DNA from: CBDDLJ01 sp965230635
Lineage (GTDB): Bacteria; Pseudomonadota; Gammaproteobacteria; UBA1113
NCBI GenBank assembly: GCA_965230635.1
Contig: CBDDLJ010000016.1
Coordinates: 124,001-188,000, forward strand
DNA length: 64,000 nt
Direction of reading: 5' to 3'
Shown here: piece after piece, positions 8,489 to 18,700 of the stretch
How the letters are laid out: each line of letters starts with the position of its first letter
Numbering within the stretch: the first letter of the stretch is position 1
Notes under the pieces: generated by a model
Database searches by the model: none
What the model saw: the letters and a program-made list of their open reading frames with translations, nothing else
What the model was told of the DNA's origin: nothing
Program-made: the position numbers and the translations under genes

Positions 8489-10070
8489 CTAATGTCGAAA
8501 GTGGCGCATGCCTGTAAAGACCATGGCGATATTTGCACCATTTGCTGTTTTAATAACTTCGTCATCACGTATTGAGCCACCCGGCTGAATGATTGCAGTG
8601 ATTCCTGCCTCGATAGCTGCTTCAACACCATCAGAAAATGGAAAAAATGCATCGGAAGCCATGACAGAACCGTTGCTATTCCTTGCATTTTTGTTGGCTT
8701 GTTCACTGGCAATGCGTACACTTTTAAGACGGTTCATTTGTCCAGCACCGATACCAAGCGTTGCACTATCTTTGGCGAAGACGATAGCATTTGATTTAAC
8801 AAATTTAGCGACTTTCCAAGAGAAAACAAGATCATTCATTTCATCATCTGTTGGCACGCGCTTGCTAACGATACGCAGACTTTTAATATTAATTTTACCT
8901 ACATCACGTTGTTGCACTAATAAACCGGAATGAATGGATTTGTATTCCCATGATGAGTTAGGTTTAAGTGGCCAACTTCCACAGGTAAGCATTCTGATAT
9001 TTGGTTTACCGGTTAAAATAGGGACAGCATCTTGATGGATAGCAGGAGCAATAATCACTTCAGCAAATTGGTTGGTGATGATCGCATTGGCCGTTGTTGC
9101 ATCTAACATTTGGTTAATGGCGATAATTCCACCGAAAGCAGAGACTGGATCGGCGTTAAAAGCCATATGATATGCACTATCTAATCTATTGCTACAGGCA
9201 ACACCACAAGGATTCGCATGTTTTACAATCACGCAACTTGGTATTTGCGGATCAAATTCTTTTATACACTCCAAGGCTGTATCCGCATCCGCTATATTAT
9301 TGTAGGATAGCGGTTTGCCCTGCACAATGGTGCTGCCAGCGATTGTTCCTGCTTCAGGCTGTGATTGCTGATAAAAAGCAGCTTGTTGATGAGGGTTTTC
9401 ACCATAACGAAGCGTCTTTTTGTTACTAAAAGTCGCTTGCAGTGTGCTAGGCAAAGGGGATTCTTCAGAGCTATCGTTAGACACATTTGAAAAGAAGTTG
9501 GCAATGGCGGTATCATAATTTGCTGTGTGTTGAAAAACTTTTTGCGCTAACTGTAAGCGTGTCTCATCGGAGACAGCTCCTGAGTTGTTGATTTCAGCAA
9601 TAATATTTGGATAGTCTTGATGATCGGTTACCACGGTGACCACTTGATAGTTTTTAGCAGCCGCTCGTAGCATACTTGGACCACCAATATCGATGTTTTC
9701 AATCGCCATATCGTGAAAATTTTCACTGTCATAGTGGTTGTTAATAACGTGTTGGAAAGGGTACAAATTAACAACAACCAAATCAATACAGGCGATATCA
9801 TGCTGTTGTAAGATATCATCATCTATTCCAGGTCGATGTAAAATACCACCATATATTTTCGGGTGTAGTGTTTTTACACGACCATCCATTACTTCTGGGA
9901 AACCAGTATAAGATGAGACATCGGTCACAGCAATATTGTGCTGTTTGAGTAATGCTGCGGTACCGCCTGTTGAAAGAATTTGAGTGTTTTTTTTCTTGCA
10001 GTGTCCTAGCCAGGTCGAGAATACCTGTTTTGTCAGAAACACTTAGTAATGCAGTTTTAATAGCTGTCAT
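8489..10070 (-). CDS. purH: AICAR transformylase/IMP cyclohydrolase, frameshifted near the start
   Basis: Bifunctional enzyme for the last two steps of IMP synthesis. The N-terminus MTAIKTALLSVSDKTGILDL and the remainder (STGGTAALL, GFPEVMDGRVKTLHPK, KTLRYGENPHQQAAFY, KHANPCGVA, FFPFSDGVEAAIEAG) are both present but in different frames. The join falls in a run of eight A on the coding strand (9987-9994). With seven A the reading would be LQEKNTQILSTGG, which aligns without gaps to other PurH proteins and gives 526 residues. Everything downstream looks intact, so a sequencing error, transcriptional slippage or a very recent mutation are the options. It sits in the conserved fis-purH-purD order. 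Confidence 0.9.
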
Positions 10071-10142
10071 GGTTTTCAAAATTAAAAACAGCAGTTAGTT
10101 AATAATTATTAACGTAACTGCTGTTTTTGAGTCGATATAGAA

Positions 10143-10520
10143 TTATAGTAAACCGTAAAGTTTTAATTTTTTACGTAGGGTCCCACGACTAATATTTAAC
10201 AATTTCGCCGCACGCGATTGATTATTGCGTGTGTATTTCATAATGCCGACTAACATAGGAAGTTCAATTAGCTTTAACATATTTTTATAGATATTATTAG
10301 GCATTTCTGTGCCAAGTTCATTAAAGTAATTTTCTAAGTATTTTTTCAGTGTTTCTCGCAATGGTGTTTCAGTTTGTGCTGCTACTTCTTGTGTCGCTTG
10401 CGGATGTGCTTGCGTAGACTGCAGGTGCTCTTGCGCAGATTGTTGTTGGCGTTCTTGCGTAGATTGCTGGTGCTCTTGCGTGGTTGTCGCTTCTCGAATG
10501 TAATCAACAACGTTATCCAT
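10143..10520 (-). CDS. fis: Fis-family nucleoid regulator with a Gln-rich N-terminal repeat
   Basis: 125 residues; typical Fis is about 98. The C-terminal half is canonical: the dimerisation helices, then the helix-turn-helix RAAKLLNISRGTLRKKL ending in KLYGLL. Residues 12-50 are unusual, a Gln/His-rich tandem repeat of seven to eight residues (TQEHQQS, TQERQQQS, AQEHLQS, TQAHPQA). Fis bends DNA and, in Legionella, Fis homologues regulate effector genes. GAGAGG lies just upstream of the ATG. The place next to purH and near prmA is conserved in gammaproteobacteria. Confidence 0.92.
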   Translation of the reverse strand: MDNVVDYIREATTTQEHQQSTQERQQQSAQEHLQSTQAHPQATQEVAAQTETPLRETLKKYLENYFNELGTEMPNNIYKNMLKLIELPMLVGIMKYTRNNQSRAAKLLNISRGTLRKKLKLYGLL

Positions 10521-11086
10521 AGTGTACCTCTCTTAAAAAGTTGACTTGTTTACTTCATACCCTTATGTCGCGAATTAACAAAAAGCGACGCTGCTGCCGG
10601 CTCTGAGCTAATCATGACCAGTTCAGTGCTAATTATATTCAAATTGCTTCAAAAATATCAAGTGCTATTTTGACAAAAACACATTTATTTAAACTAAGCC
10701 ATGAATATATCTATGCTTTTTCCCACTAATATTCTTATTTATAAGGCTTGGTTGTTTAATAATAGTTTTTTTTGTTTTTATATTATACTCAAAAGATACA
10801 CTGTTTGTAAACTATTTAAACATTTTATTGTTATCAGTCTCTTTGCTTCACTATTCTATGCACATCAATCAGGTTGCATAGCGAGCCAAACCAGAATTTA
10901 GTGCATTATTTTACCACAGCAGATACAATCAGCAAATTTAGCATGATGAAGTTAGAAATAAATAAAAATTGTGTTTATTTGCTGCTAGACAAATCGCTAT
11001 GTTGAGTTATTATCCGCAAACAATGAGATGTTGGGTGGTAGGCACCGAATTATTTTTTATAGGTTAGTCGCTGGGTAAGGAAATTT
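10521..11086. other. Intergenic region between fis and the phosphate permease
   Basis: 566 bp, AT-rich, between divergent genes, so it should hold both promoters. I could not assign a confident -35/-10 pair or an operator. A 66-codon open frame at 10701-10901 has no ribosome site and looks like chance. Confidence 0.4.
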
Positions 11087-12337
11087 ATGCAAAATGCCCA
11101 TATTTTATTAATTCTTTCTTGTATATTTGGGTTTTTTATGGCCTGGGGCATCGGTGCAAACGATGTTGCTAACGCGATTGGAACATCTGTTGGCTCTAAA
11201 GCGATATCAATTCGTAAAGCGCTCATTATCGCTGCTATTTTTGAAAGTGCGGGTGCTATTTTGGCTGGTGGTCAAGTTGCACAAACAATTCGCAGTGGCA
11301 TTATCGATCCAAGTATGTTTATTGCTGAACCAGAATTGCTTGTTTATGGCATGTTAGCTTCTTTGCTGGCAGCAGGCAGTTGGTTACTGTTAGCATCGTA
11401 TTGCGGATGGCCTGTATCGACAACGCACAGTATTGTCGGTGCAATCATTGGTTTTGGCTTATTAGAATTAGGCGCAAAAGCGGTTGATTGGTATGTTGTC
11501 TCTAGTATTGCACTGAGCTGGGTTGTAACACCATTACTGGCAGGTATTATTGGGTATATGATTTATGTCAGTATTGTTAAGTTTATACTGTCTGCTACTG
11601 ATCCCATGGCCAGTGCTAAGAAATATTTGCCTATTTATATTTTTTTTCTCGCCTTAATTATGTCTTTTGTAACCATCATGAGAGGATTAGTGCATTTACA
11701 TATTGATTTAAACTGGTCTTCTAGCTTGTCAATTGCTATGGTTATTAGCTTCGTGGTTATGTCGATTGGTTATATCTCGCTGCGAGGCATTGATGCACAT
11801 ATTATAAAAAATGGCAGAAAAAAATTGAAAATAGAAAGAATATTTGCCGTACTGCTGGTTTTTACAGCGTGTGCTTTAGCATTTGCACATGGTTCGAATG
11901 ATATTGCCAATGCGATTGGGCCATTAGCTGCTGTGGTTAATATTGTGGCATCAGGTGGGGATGTGTTGTCTAGTAATCCTTTGCCTGTTTGGATATTATT
12001 TTTTGGTGCTGTTGGTGTATTGACCGGATTGGCAATGTATGGTTATAAGGTTATTGCTACAATTGGATCGGGTATTACTGAATTAACGCCTAGTCGAGGT
12101 TTTTCTGCATCATTAGCAACGGCGACAACGGTTGTTGTTGCTTCGGGTACAGGACTGCCTATTTCAACAACGCATACCTTAGTTGGTGCAATTCTTGGCG
12201 TTGGTTTTGCTCGTGGTATTTACGCAATAAATATGAGTGTCATTGGCAAAATATTTGCTTCATGGGTGATCACAATACCAGCAGGTGCTATTTTTTGCAT
12301 CATCTATTTCAAGATTATTTTTATTTGTTTTAATTAG
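11087..12337 (+). CDS. PiT-family inorganic phosphate permease
   Basis: A 416-residue polytopic membrane protein with the two PiT signature repeats: GANDVANAIGTSVGSKA near residue 25 and HGSNDIANAIGPLAAVV near 270. Each is followed by helices containing GWPVSTTHSIVGAIIG and GLPISTTHTLVGAILG. The internal duplication is typical of Pit/PHO-4 transporters, which move metal-phosphate with protons or sodium. TAAGGAAA lies six bases before the ATG. It interrupts the otherwise conserved prmA-fis neighbourhood on the opposite strand. No phoU-like partner is present here. Confidence 0.93.
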   Translation: MQNAHILLILSCIFGFFMAWGIGANDVANAIGTSVGSKAISIRKALIIAAIFESAGAILAGGQVAQTIRSGIIDPSMFIAEPELLVYGMLASLLAAGSWLLLASYCGWPVSTTHSIVGAIIGFGLLELGAKAVDWYVVSSIALSWVVTPLLAGIIGYMIYVSIVKFILSATDPMASAKKYLPIYIFFLALIMSFVTIMRGLVHLHIDLNWSSSLSIAMVISFVVMSIGYISLRGIDAHIIKNGRKKLKIERIFAVLLVFTACALAFAHGSNDIANAIGPLAAVVNIVASGGDVLSSNPLPVWILFFGAVGVLTGLAMYGYKVIATIGSGITELTPSRGFSASLATATTVVVASGTGLPISTTHTLVGAILGVGFARGIYAINMSVIGKIFASWVITIPAGAIFCIIYFKIIFICFN

Positions 12338-12368
12338 CGTTTTGCCATGCATGACAATTTTTTTTGAT

Positions 12369-13247
12369 TCAGCGGGTAAAATGCAATAAGACCCAATCTT
12401 GTATTGAACGTTCTTTTTCTAAATTAAAGGACTTTGCATAATGGTTTTTTATCCGTTTTGCATCTTCTTTTAAAATACCCGATAAGATGACGTCGGCATT
12501 TGTTTGCAGCAATGTAAGAAAATGACTTGCTAATTCAATTAACGGATTTGCTAGAATATTGGCGAGCAGCATATCTGCATACATTGCTGATAAATGTTGT
12601 GGGGAATTAACCCAAAGTCTTTCTGATGAGATATGGTTGATGCTGGCATTTTCTTTTGTTGCGCTAATTGCTTGTTCGCTGATGTCAACAGCATATACTT
12701 TTTTTGCCCCAAGTTTAATAGCGGCTAACGCTAGAATACCTGAGCCGCAACCGTAATCAATCACTATTTTGTCTTTGGGTGGATGCGTTGCTAACCAATG
12801 AAGACACAGTGCTGTTGTTGCATGAGAGCCGCTACCAAATGCTAAGCCAGGATCGAGTTTAAGAACGAGAGCATGCGGAGCATCGATACGTGTGTAACTA
12901 GGACAAATCCAAAAGTTATCACCAAATTTCATCGGTTTAAAGTCTTGCATCCATGTTGTTTCCCACACTTGATCCGCTAACGTACTGATAGTGCACGGAG
13001 GTAATGGTTTATTTACTAATAACGATTGTAATTGTGTTTGAATAGTGTGTAAATTTACCTGTTCAGGGAATAACCCTGTTACTTGAGTGGCTGACCAAAG
13101 TGGTAATGAGGTTAATTCAGGTTCATAGATCGGGTTATCCAATGCATCTTGTAGCGTAACCGCCTCTGCCCCTAAAATAGTGAGTAAATCGCTTAATTCA
13201 TCTGCACTGGCTGCATCGGTGGTAAAAACTAATTGTTGCCAAGGCAT
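12369..13247 (-). CDS. prmA: Ribosomal protein L11 methyltransferase
   Basis: 292 residues from the ATG at 13247, matching the E. coli enzyme (293); upstream in-frame starts would only add an unconserved leader. The start MPWQQLVFTT and the L11-binding N-terminal domain are followed by DPGLAFGSGSHATTALCL, the SAM motif VIDYGCGSGILALAAIKLGA, and the catalytic-domain motif LLANILANPL. The enzyme trimethylates ribosomal protein L11. Proximity to fis and purHD is conserved in related bacteria. Confidence 0.96.
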   Translation of the reverse strand: MPWQQLVFTTDAASADELSDLLTILGAEAVTLQDALDNPIYEPELTSLPLWSATQVTGLFPEQVNLHTIQTQLQSLLVNKPLPPCTISTLADQVWETTWMQDFKPMKFGDNFWICPSYTRIDAPHALVLKLDPGLAFGSGSHATTALCLHWLATHPPKDKIVIDYGCGSGILALAAIKLGAKKVYAVDISEQAISATKENASINHISSERLWVNSPQHLSAMYADMLLANILANPLIELASHFLTLLQTNADVILSGILKEDAKRIKNHYAKSFNLEKERSIQDWVLLHFTR

Positions 13248-13326
13248 AATTGTTCCAATAAACTTAGTCAGGATCAAATGTAATGAGTAGATTATACTCG
13301 ATTTTAAGAAAAGTGGAACGGTACGG

Positions 13327-13749
13327 ATGAATCAATATATTGAATTTGCAAGTAACCACTGGATTTTAGTGGGGTTATTTTTTATACTGTTGTTAGTTTT
13401 TATTGGCGTAGAAGTGGCTGAACGAATTGTTGGCGTGCCACGGATACGATCTAAACAATTGACAGATATGGTCAATCATAATGATGCCGTAGTGGTGGAT
13501 TTACGTACAGTTGACGAATATAAGCGTGGACATATAGCGAATGCATTGAATATTCCGAAAAGTGAATTACCACAGCGTTTAGAAAAATTGTCTGATTATA
13601 AGGAAAAGTCGGTTATTTTGATCTGTGGAACGGGTCAACATGCTTCTCTTGCCGGTAGCTTGCTGCGTAAGCAAGGGTTTAGCAACATTTATTTATTGGC
13701 CGGGGGAATAGCGACTTGGCAGGCAGATAATTTACCTTTAGTAAAGTGA
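13327..13749 (+). CDS. Membrane-anchored rhodanese-like protein (YibN type)
   Basis: 140 residues: an N-terminal membrane helix (about 13-30) then a single rhodanese domain. The active-site loop is CGTGQHA with the cysteine intact, preceded by VVVDLRTVDEYKRGHIANA. Rhodaneses transfer sulfane sulfur, though the substrate of this branch is not established. The order with secB and gpsA matches E. coli yibN-grxC-secB-gpsA, but grxC is absent here. It is the first gene of a probable three-gene operon. Confidence 0.9.
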   Translation: MNQYIEFASNHWILVGLFFILLLVFIGVEVAERIVGVPRIRSKQLTDMVNHNDAVVVDLRTVDEYKRGHIANALNIPKSELPQRLEKLSDYKEKSVILICGTGQHASLAGSLLRKQGFSNIYLLAGGIATWQADNLPLVK

Positions 13750-13774
13750 AACGAAATTAATGATAGGAGTTAAT

Positions 13775-14284
13775 ATGACAGAGCAATCAAAAACTAATGG
13801 TGCAGATAACAGTGCATCGAATCCTGATTTTGTTATTCATCGGTTATATTTAAAAGATTTTTCTTTTGAATCACCCATGGTGCCACAAGTTTTCCAAAAA
13901 GAATGGAAACCAAAAATTGATTTTAATTTGAATTCCAAATCTCAAAAAGTTTCTGAGGATACTTATGAAGTGGTCTTGTATGCGACTTTGTCGGCAAAGA
14001 TAGAGGATAAAACGGCTTATTTGGCTGAAGCAGAATATGGCGGTCTTTTTACTATTAAAAATTTTCCACAAGAGCAGCTTGACCCATTGTTAAAAAGCTA
14101 TTGTCCTACAATTATTTATCCTTTTTTACGTGAAGTATTTTTTGATGCAGTTAATAAAGGTAGCTTCCCTCAAATTCACTTGGCGCCTATTAACTTTGAT
14201 GCAGTTTATGCCAGTCAGCTAGAACAACAAAAGCAAGAACAACCAGTCGCACCGGCAAAGCAGAATGAAGCTATCGACTCATAA
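13775..14284 (+). CDS. secB: Protein-export chaperone SecB
   Basis: 169 residues from the ATG at 13775, chosen for its AGGAG nine bases upstream rather than the ATG at 13760. SecB holds preproteins unfolded and delivers them to SecA. Family features: FVIHRLYLKDFSFESP, the beta-sheet core with EVVLYATLSAK, AEYGGLFTI, and CPTIIYPFLREVFFDA followed by FPQIHLAPINFDAVY. The C-terminal tail is Gln-rich. It lies between the rhodanese gene and gpsA, with an 18-bp gap to gpsA. Confidence 0.96.
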   Translation: MTEQSKTNGADNSASNPDFVIHRLYLKDFSFESPMVPQVFQKEWKPKIDFNLNSKSQKVSEDTYEVVLYATLSAKIEDKTAYLAEAEYGGLFTIKNFPQEQLDPLLKSYCPTIIYPFLREVFFDAVNKGSFPQIHLAPINFDAVYASQLEQQKQEQPVAPAKQNEAIDS

Positions 14285-14301
14285 GCGCTAATGGGGGAAG
14301 T

Positions 14302-15309
14302 ATGAAAAAAAGACCTATTACGATATTTGGGTCTGGTTCATGGGGAACAGCCTTAGCAATTGTGCTTGCTCGTAATGGGCATTCTATTCTTATGTGGGGA
14401 CATGCGCCTAATGAAATTGAAGCAATTGCTTCAACCAGCCGTAATGAGCAATACCTTCCTGGTATCGATTTACCAGATAATATTAATGTTACATTGTCGT
14501 TGTCAGAGGCAGCTGAAAATAGTGAGTGGTTAGTTGCTGTGCCTAGCCATGCCTTCCATAAAGTATTAAAAACAGCTTACTCCAGTGTTAACCATCCTAT
14601 ACGGGTAACGTGGGCTAGTAAAGGGTTTGATCCGGCTACTCAGCGAGTGTTATCTGAAACAGCCCGAAGCATTTTTCCTAGCGATATTCCATTAGCTGTT
14701 GTTTCAGGGCCTTCTTTTGCACGTGAAGTTGCTTTGGGGTTGCCAACAGCAGTAACGGTTGCCTCGAATAATCACGAGTTGGCTTCCTTTTGGGTTAATG
14801 CGCTTTCCAGCGATCGTTTTCGGGTATACACCAGTGATGATATGATTGGTGTTCAGGTGGGTGGTGCAATAAAAAATGTTATGGCAATTGCGGCCGGCAT
14901 AAGCGATGGCTTAGGTTTTGGTGCCAATGCAAAATGTGCATTAATTAGTCGCGGCATGGTTGAAATGACACGATTAGCAGTGGCTTTGGGTGCAAAATCT
15001 GAAACCATGATGGGATTAGCCGGCTTGGGTGATTTAGTGTTGACGTGTACCGATAATCAATCACGCAATCGGCGTTTTGGTTTAGCGTTAGGAGAAGGGC
15101 AGTCTGCTGAAGAAGCGAAACAGAGCATCGGGCAAGTTATCGAAGGTATTTCAGCAGCAGAACAAATCTTTAGTTTGTCACAGGAATTGAATGTTGGCAT
15201 GCCGCTTTCCCGCAGTATATATCAGATATTGAATGGTGAATTGAGTGCGCATGATGCAGTCGCTTACTTATTTTCTAGGCCCCATAAGCAGGAAGCGTGT
15301 CAATTTTAG
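14302..15309 (+). CDS. gpsA: Glycerol-3-phosphate dehydrogenase [NAD(P)+]
   Basis: 335 residues. It reduces dihydroxyacetone phosphate to sn-glycerol 3-phosphate, the phospholipid backbone. The dinucleotide fold begins with IFGSGSWGTALAIVLARNG. Other landmarks are VVSGPSFAREVALGLPTAV, GGAIKNVMAIAAGISDGL (catalytic Lys) and GLAGLGDLVLTCTDNQSRN. A strong GGGGGAAG precedes the ATG. It pairs functionally with plsY, found 31 kb downstream, in making lysophosphatidate. Confidence 0.97.
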   Translation: MKKRPITIFGSGSWGTALAIVLARNGHSILMWGHAPNEIEAIASTSRNEQYLPGIDLPDNINVTLSLSEAAENSEWLVAVPSHAFHKVLKTAYSSVNHPIRVTWASKGFDPATQRVLSETARSIFPSDIPLAVVSGPSFAREVALGLPTAVTVASNNHELASFWVNALSSDRFRVYTSDDMIGVQVGGAIKNVMAIAAGISDGLGFGANAKCALISRGMVEMTRLAVALGAKSETMMGLAGLGDLVLTCTDNQSRNRRFGLALGEGQSAEEAKQSIGQVIEGISAAEQIFSLSQELNVGMPLSRSIYQILNGELSAHDAVAYLFSRPHKQEACQF

Positions 15310-15349
15310 CTCTCATGTTGATTCAAGGGGCTGTTTTCGGGAAAATTTA

Positions 15350-15400
15350 TGTTTAAAAACATTACCTTAATGTTTTTAAACACATTTAGGTTATTTTTTT
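15350..15400 (+). terminator. Perfect 15-bp palindrome with T run after gpsA
   Basis: The arms at 15350-15364 and 15368-15382 are perfect reverse complements (TGTTTAAAAACATTA) around a three-base loop. A run of eight T lies near 15393-15400. The position 40 bp after gpsA suits an intrinsic terminator, but the stem is very AT-rich and the T run is offset by about 10 bases. Confidence 0.5.
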
Positions 15401-15756
15401 TGCAAAATCCTTGCCTTGTATAGCCATATTCGAGTAATATTCCAAGTTAATGATCACTATCGTATCGTTAGAATTGATAATGAGAGTTCCTATATGAGTC
15501 AATTTTACCAACTGAGAAAAGTTATTAACAGCCAAGGTAAAATTGAGATGAGGAGAAAATAACAGCGTTTTCGCTATGAACATCAAGGCGCGCTTATAAA
15601 AAATATATCGTGTAGGAGAAGATGTACAGGCTGTATCATGCTATCATTTGGCTATCTGTATAACGATCAAATATAGATTATTAATGTTTTGTTAACATCT
15701 CTGTGCTAAAGTAGTTTTGATATACTGTCATTATAGAAAAAAAGAGAGATTTATTC
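15401..15756. other. Upstream region of the first effector-like gene
   Basis: AT-rich and without a convincing gene; a 66-codon frame on the minus strand (15386-15586) has no support. A TATACT at 15721-15726 could be the -10 box of the downstream gene, and AGAGAG near 15745 its ribosome site. I see no clear PmrA-type repeat. Confidence 0.3.
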
Positions 15757-18700
15757 ATGATCGAAGCAGATGCAAATTTAATTAAAAATACATTAGAACA
15801 ATACGGTAATGAATTAGTAACAGCATTGCAAGAAAACTCTCAGCAGCAGCCTGCTAGTGATGGTGCGGACACAGTCGTTTCTGTAGATAATATTAATCAG
15901 TTGGTAAACAATTATCTTGCTGCAATTGTGGGCCAAATTGCAGAAATACCTCATTCTCAGACGACTGTAGGCCAAATTGCGCGGTCCTCAACAATCAATT
16001 TAGCAGATATTCAAACAGCTAATAGTTCTGATGCTATTTTCACACCAGAATTATTAAATGAATATGATGTAATAAAAGAAATGATTCAACGTATACCATT
16101 GTTAGAAAAGCAAAGTACAGAGAGTAACGCTTATAAAGAATATAGCGTTAATTATGTGGAACATTTAAGAAAAACTTATAACTGCATTATTCAATTCCAT
16201 CTTGATGCAGAAGCTAATGATTGCATAAAAAAAATTCAAAATAAAAGAAAGGCATTGTTACAACAAATAGATATGTTTCATCAGTATTTAAAAGAATATA
16301 ATCATATTTTAGAGATGATAGAAACAATTAATACTTATTATGCCCGGAACAAGCATATAATAAAACTTAAGCAAACCTATTTTAAAGAGTTTAATATAGA
16401 AGAAAATTCATCGGTAGCTGATACAATTAAAAAGATTGAAGAGGAAGCAATAGCGTCTAACAATCGTATGATAAAAAAAAATATCGACATGTTGGAAACA
16501 CAAGAAACTCAGCTTGCTGACTTAAAAAAGAAAACCCTAGCACAACGAGCAGACGTTGAAGAGAAAAACAAAGCAGCTCTGGATGAAATGAATAGCGATA
16601 CCATGTCAGCTTGGGCAGATTTCCTTCATAACGCAGAAAAAATGTTTCAATTGGCTCAGGAACTAAAAAGAGCAAATAACATTAAGGATGAATTAGAAAA
16701 ACAAGCAAAAAAAGTAAAATTAGAAAAGAACATCCTCAATGTTTTTCAGCAATTACAGCAAGATTATTCAGTTGGGTATACATCTGTTGCTACTGTTTTC
16801 TCTGATCAAAGCATGCCTTGCGATAAGCAGAATGAGGAAAACGAAGCAGAAATTTTACAAGAGTTAAATAATCAATTTATTAGCGCAAGTTATAAACTTG
16901 AAAACGCTGATATGGCACGTGAGCTCTATAAAAAAAACTTTATGTTGATTTCCATGAGTGTTTCAGTTGCACTTACCCTAACTAGCCTAGTTTTAACAGG
17001 AATGCTTGCTTTTTTCTTTTTTCCACCAGCCTGGGTTGCAGTACTTCCTTTGACTGTTACAGCAGTTGCTTCTAGTTTAATTGTTGCAGGAATTGCGGCC
17101 ATTACCAGTGTGTTTTTATTTAAAACTAAGATTAGAAACAAAGATGAAAATATAAATAGACTAGGGCAAGATAAGCTTAACAAAATGGTTCTACTTAACC
17201 GTTTTAAAGAAAGCAAGCAATCATCAGGAGTAAAGCATAACCAACAAAATCAGTCATTTAATTCCATAGAAGCAAGACTAAAGTCTCAACAAAAACCAAG
17301 AGACAAGAAAAAAGTGAATATCAGATATTGGTATACAGATAATGATGTGAATGCAGTGATTAATGCAGCTTGTTCACAAGTTGGAGGTGGTCGAGCGGAT
17401 GGAAATGAATTTAATTATTTACTGCGTGGTAAAGCAGTTGAACAAGATAAAGATGGCAAGCCTATTGATTATCAAGGAACATTGCCTGAGTTAGCATGTG
17501 GTGCATGCATTAAAGAATCTGAATCACATGAAAACACAGGCTTGTATGATAATGTTGTGCAAGGAACACGTTATGTGGTTGCAGTAACACCGGCTGCTTA
17601 CGAAACTGTTTATTGTAACCAATTATCAAACGGAGTTATGACAAGTGCTCCTGCGGCATTTTTGGATGCTAGAATACGTACGCAAAAAGAAAGCATGCCA
17701 GCTTACGTGGGATACAAATTAATCACCTCTAGTCAAAATGGCTTGAAAGAGGCAGTCAGCAGGTTAAGAACGCCATTAATTGACTTTTTAGATAATAACT
17801 TAGTCGAGCTTAAGCAAGGACAAGCTAATGTGCCTGACAGAAGAATGAGCCTTTTAAAAATCTGCATGTATTATAAACGCATGGCGGTTCGTTTGACAAA
17901 CATATTTTTTAGAAAGAAAAAAGGATCAATTGATCAGCAAATTGAAGGACTACTAACGTTGTTAATAAAAATTGAATTTTATGCTAACAAGGAACAAGCA
18001 ATAGGCATAGATCAGACTATTGAAAAAATCGAACATGAGAATTATAAAGAAAATATTAAGAAAATGTATAAAGCGAAATATAAAAGTGGACAGAAATGCA
18101 TAAAAGAATTACAAGAATACGCTGTCTCTCTTCGTTCACTTCTCTCAGAAATATACGGTAAAAATGCATTAAATAATACAGAACTTCTAGCAACTATTGT
18201 TGATTTTTTATCAACTTTATTCAAAAAATATAATGAGTTTATTGCGAAATCGCCAAATTTTGCAGCGGAAAAAAATAAGCTTGTTAAAGAGTTTTCAAAA
18301 TACAATCAAGATTTTGGTGCCACAGTATATCAAACGTGTATGACACTACTATCTAATGATATCCTAAAAGATTTTAAAAAGGCATTAAAGGCGGCCAGTT
18401 TAGACTATCAGGATGCAATTGTCGAAGTAATATCTAAAATTTTATCAATTAAAAGCTCATCTGATAAAGACTCATTATTTCGAGATGGAAAATTGTATAA
18501 GCATGGGAAGATACTGATACCTGTTGCAACGGGAAAGATAGCTCATAGCATTGCTGCCGGACATTGGAAATATTTAGAGATTAGATTGCATTACGAAGAT
18601 AGTACAAATAACTCATTTATGTATGTTAGCATCAATTATTCAGATCCATTAGGATCTTCTTCTGGCAACGTCCAGAGCCCTCGCTTTAAAGAAGAGCTTC

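Noticed and set aside
10701..10901. 66-residue ORF upstream of the phosphate permease
   Set aside because: No ribosome site or recognisable domain; AT-rich sequence makes such frames by chance.
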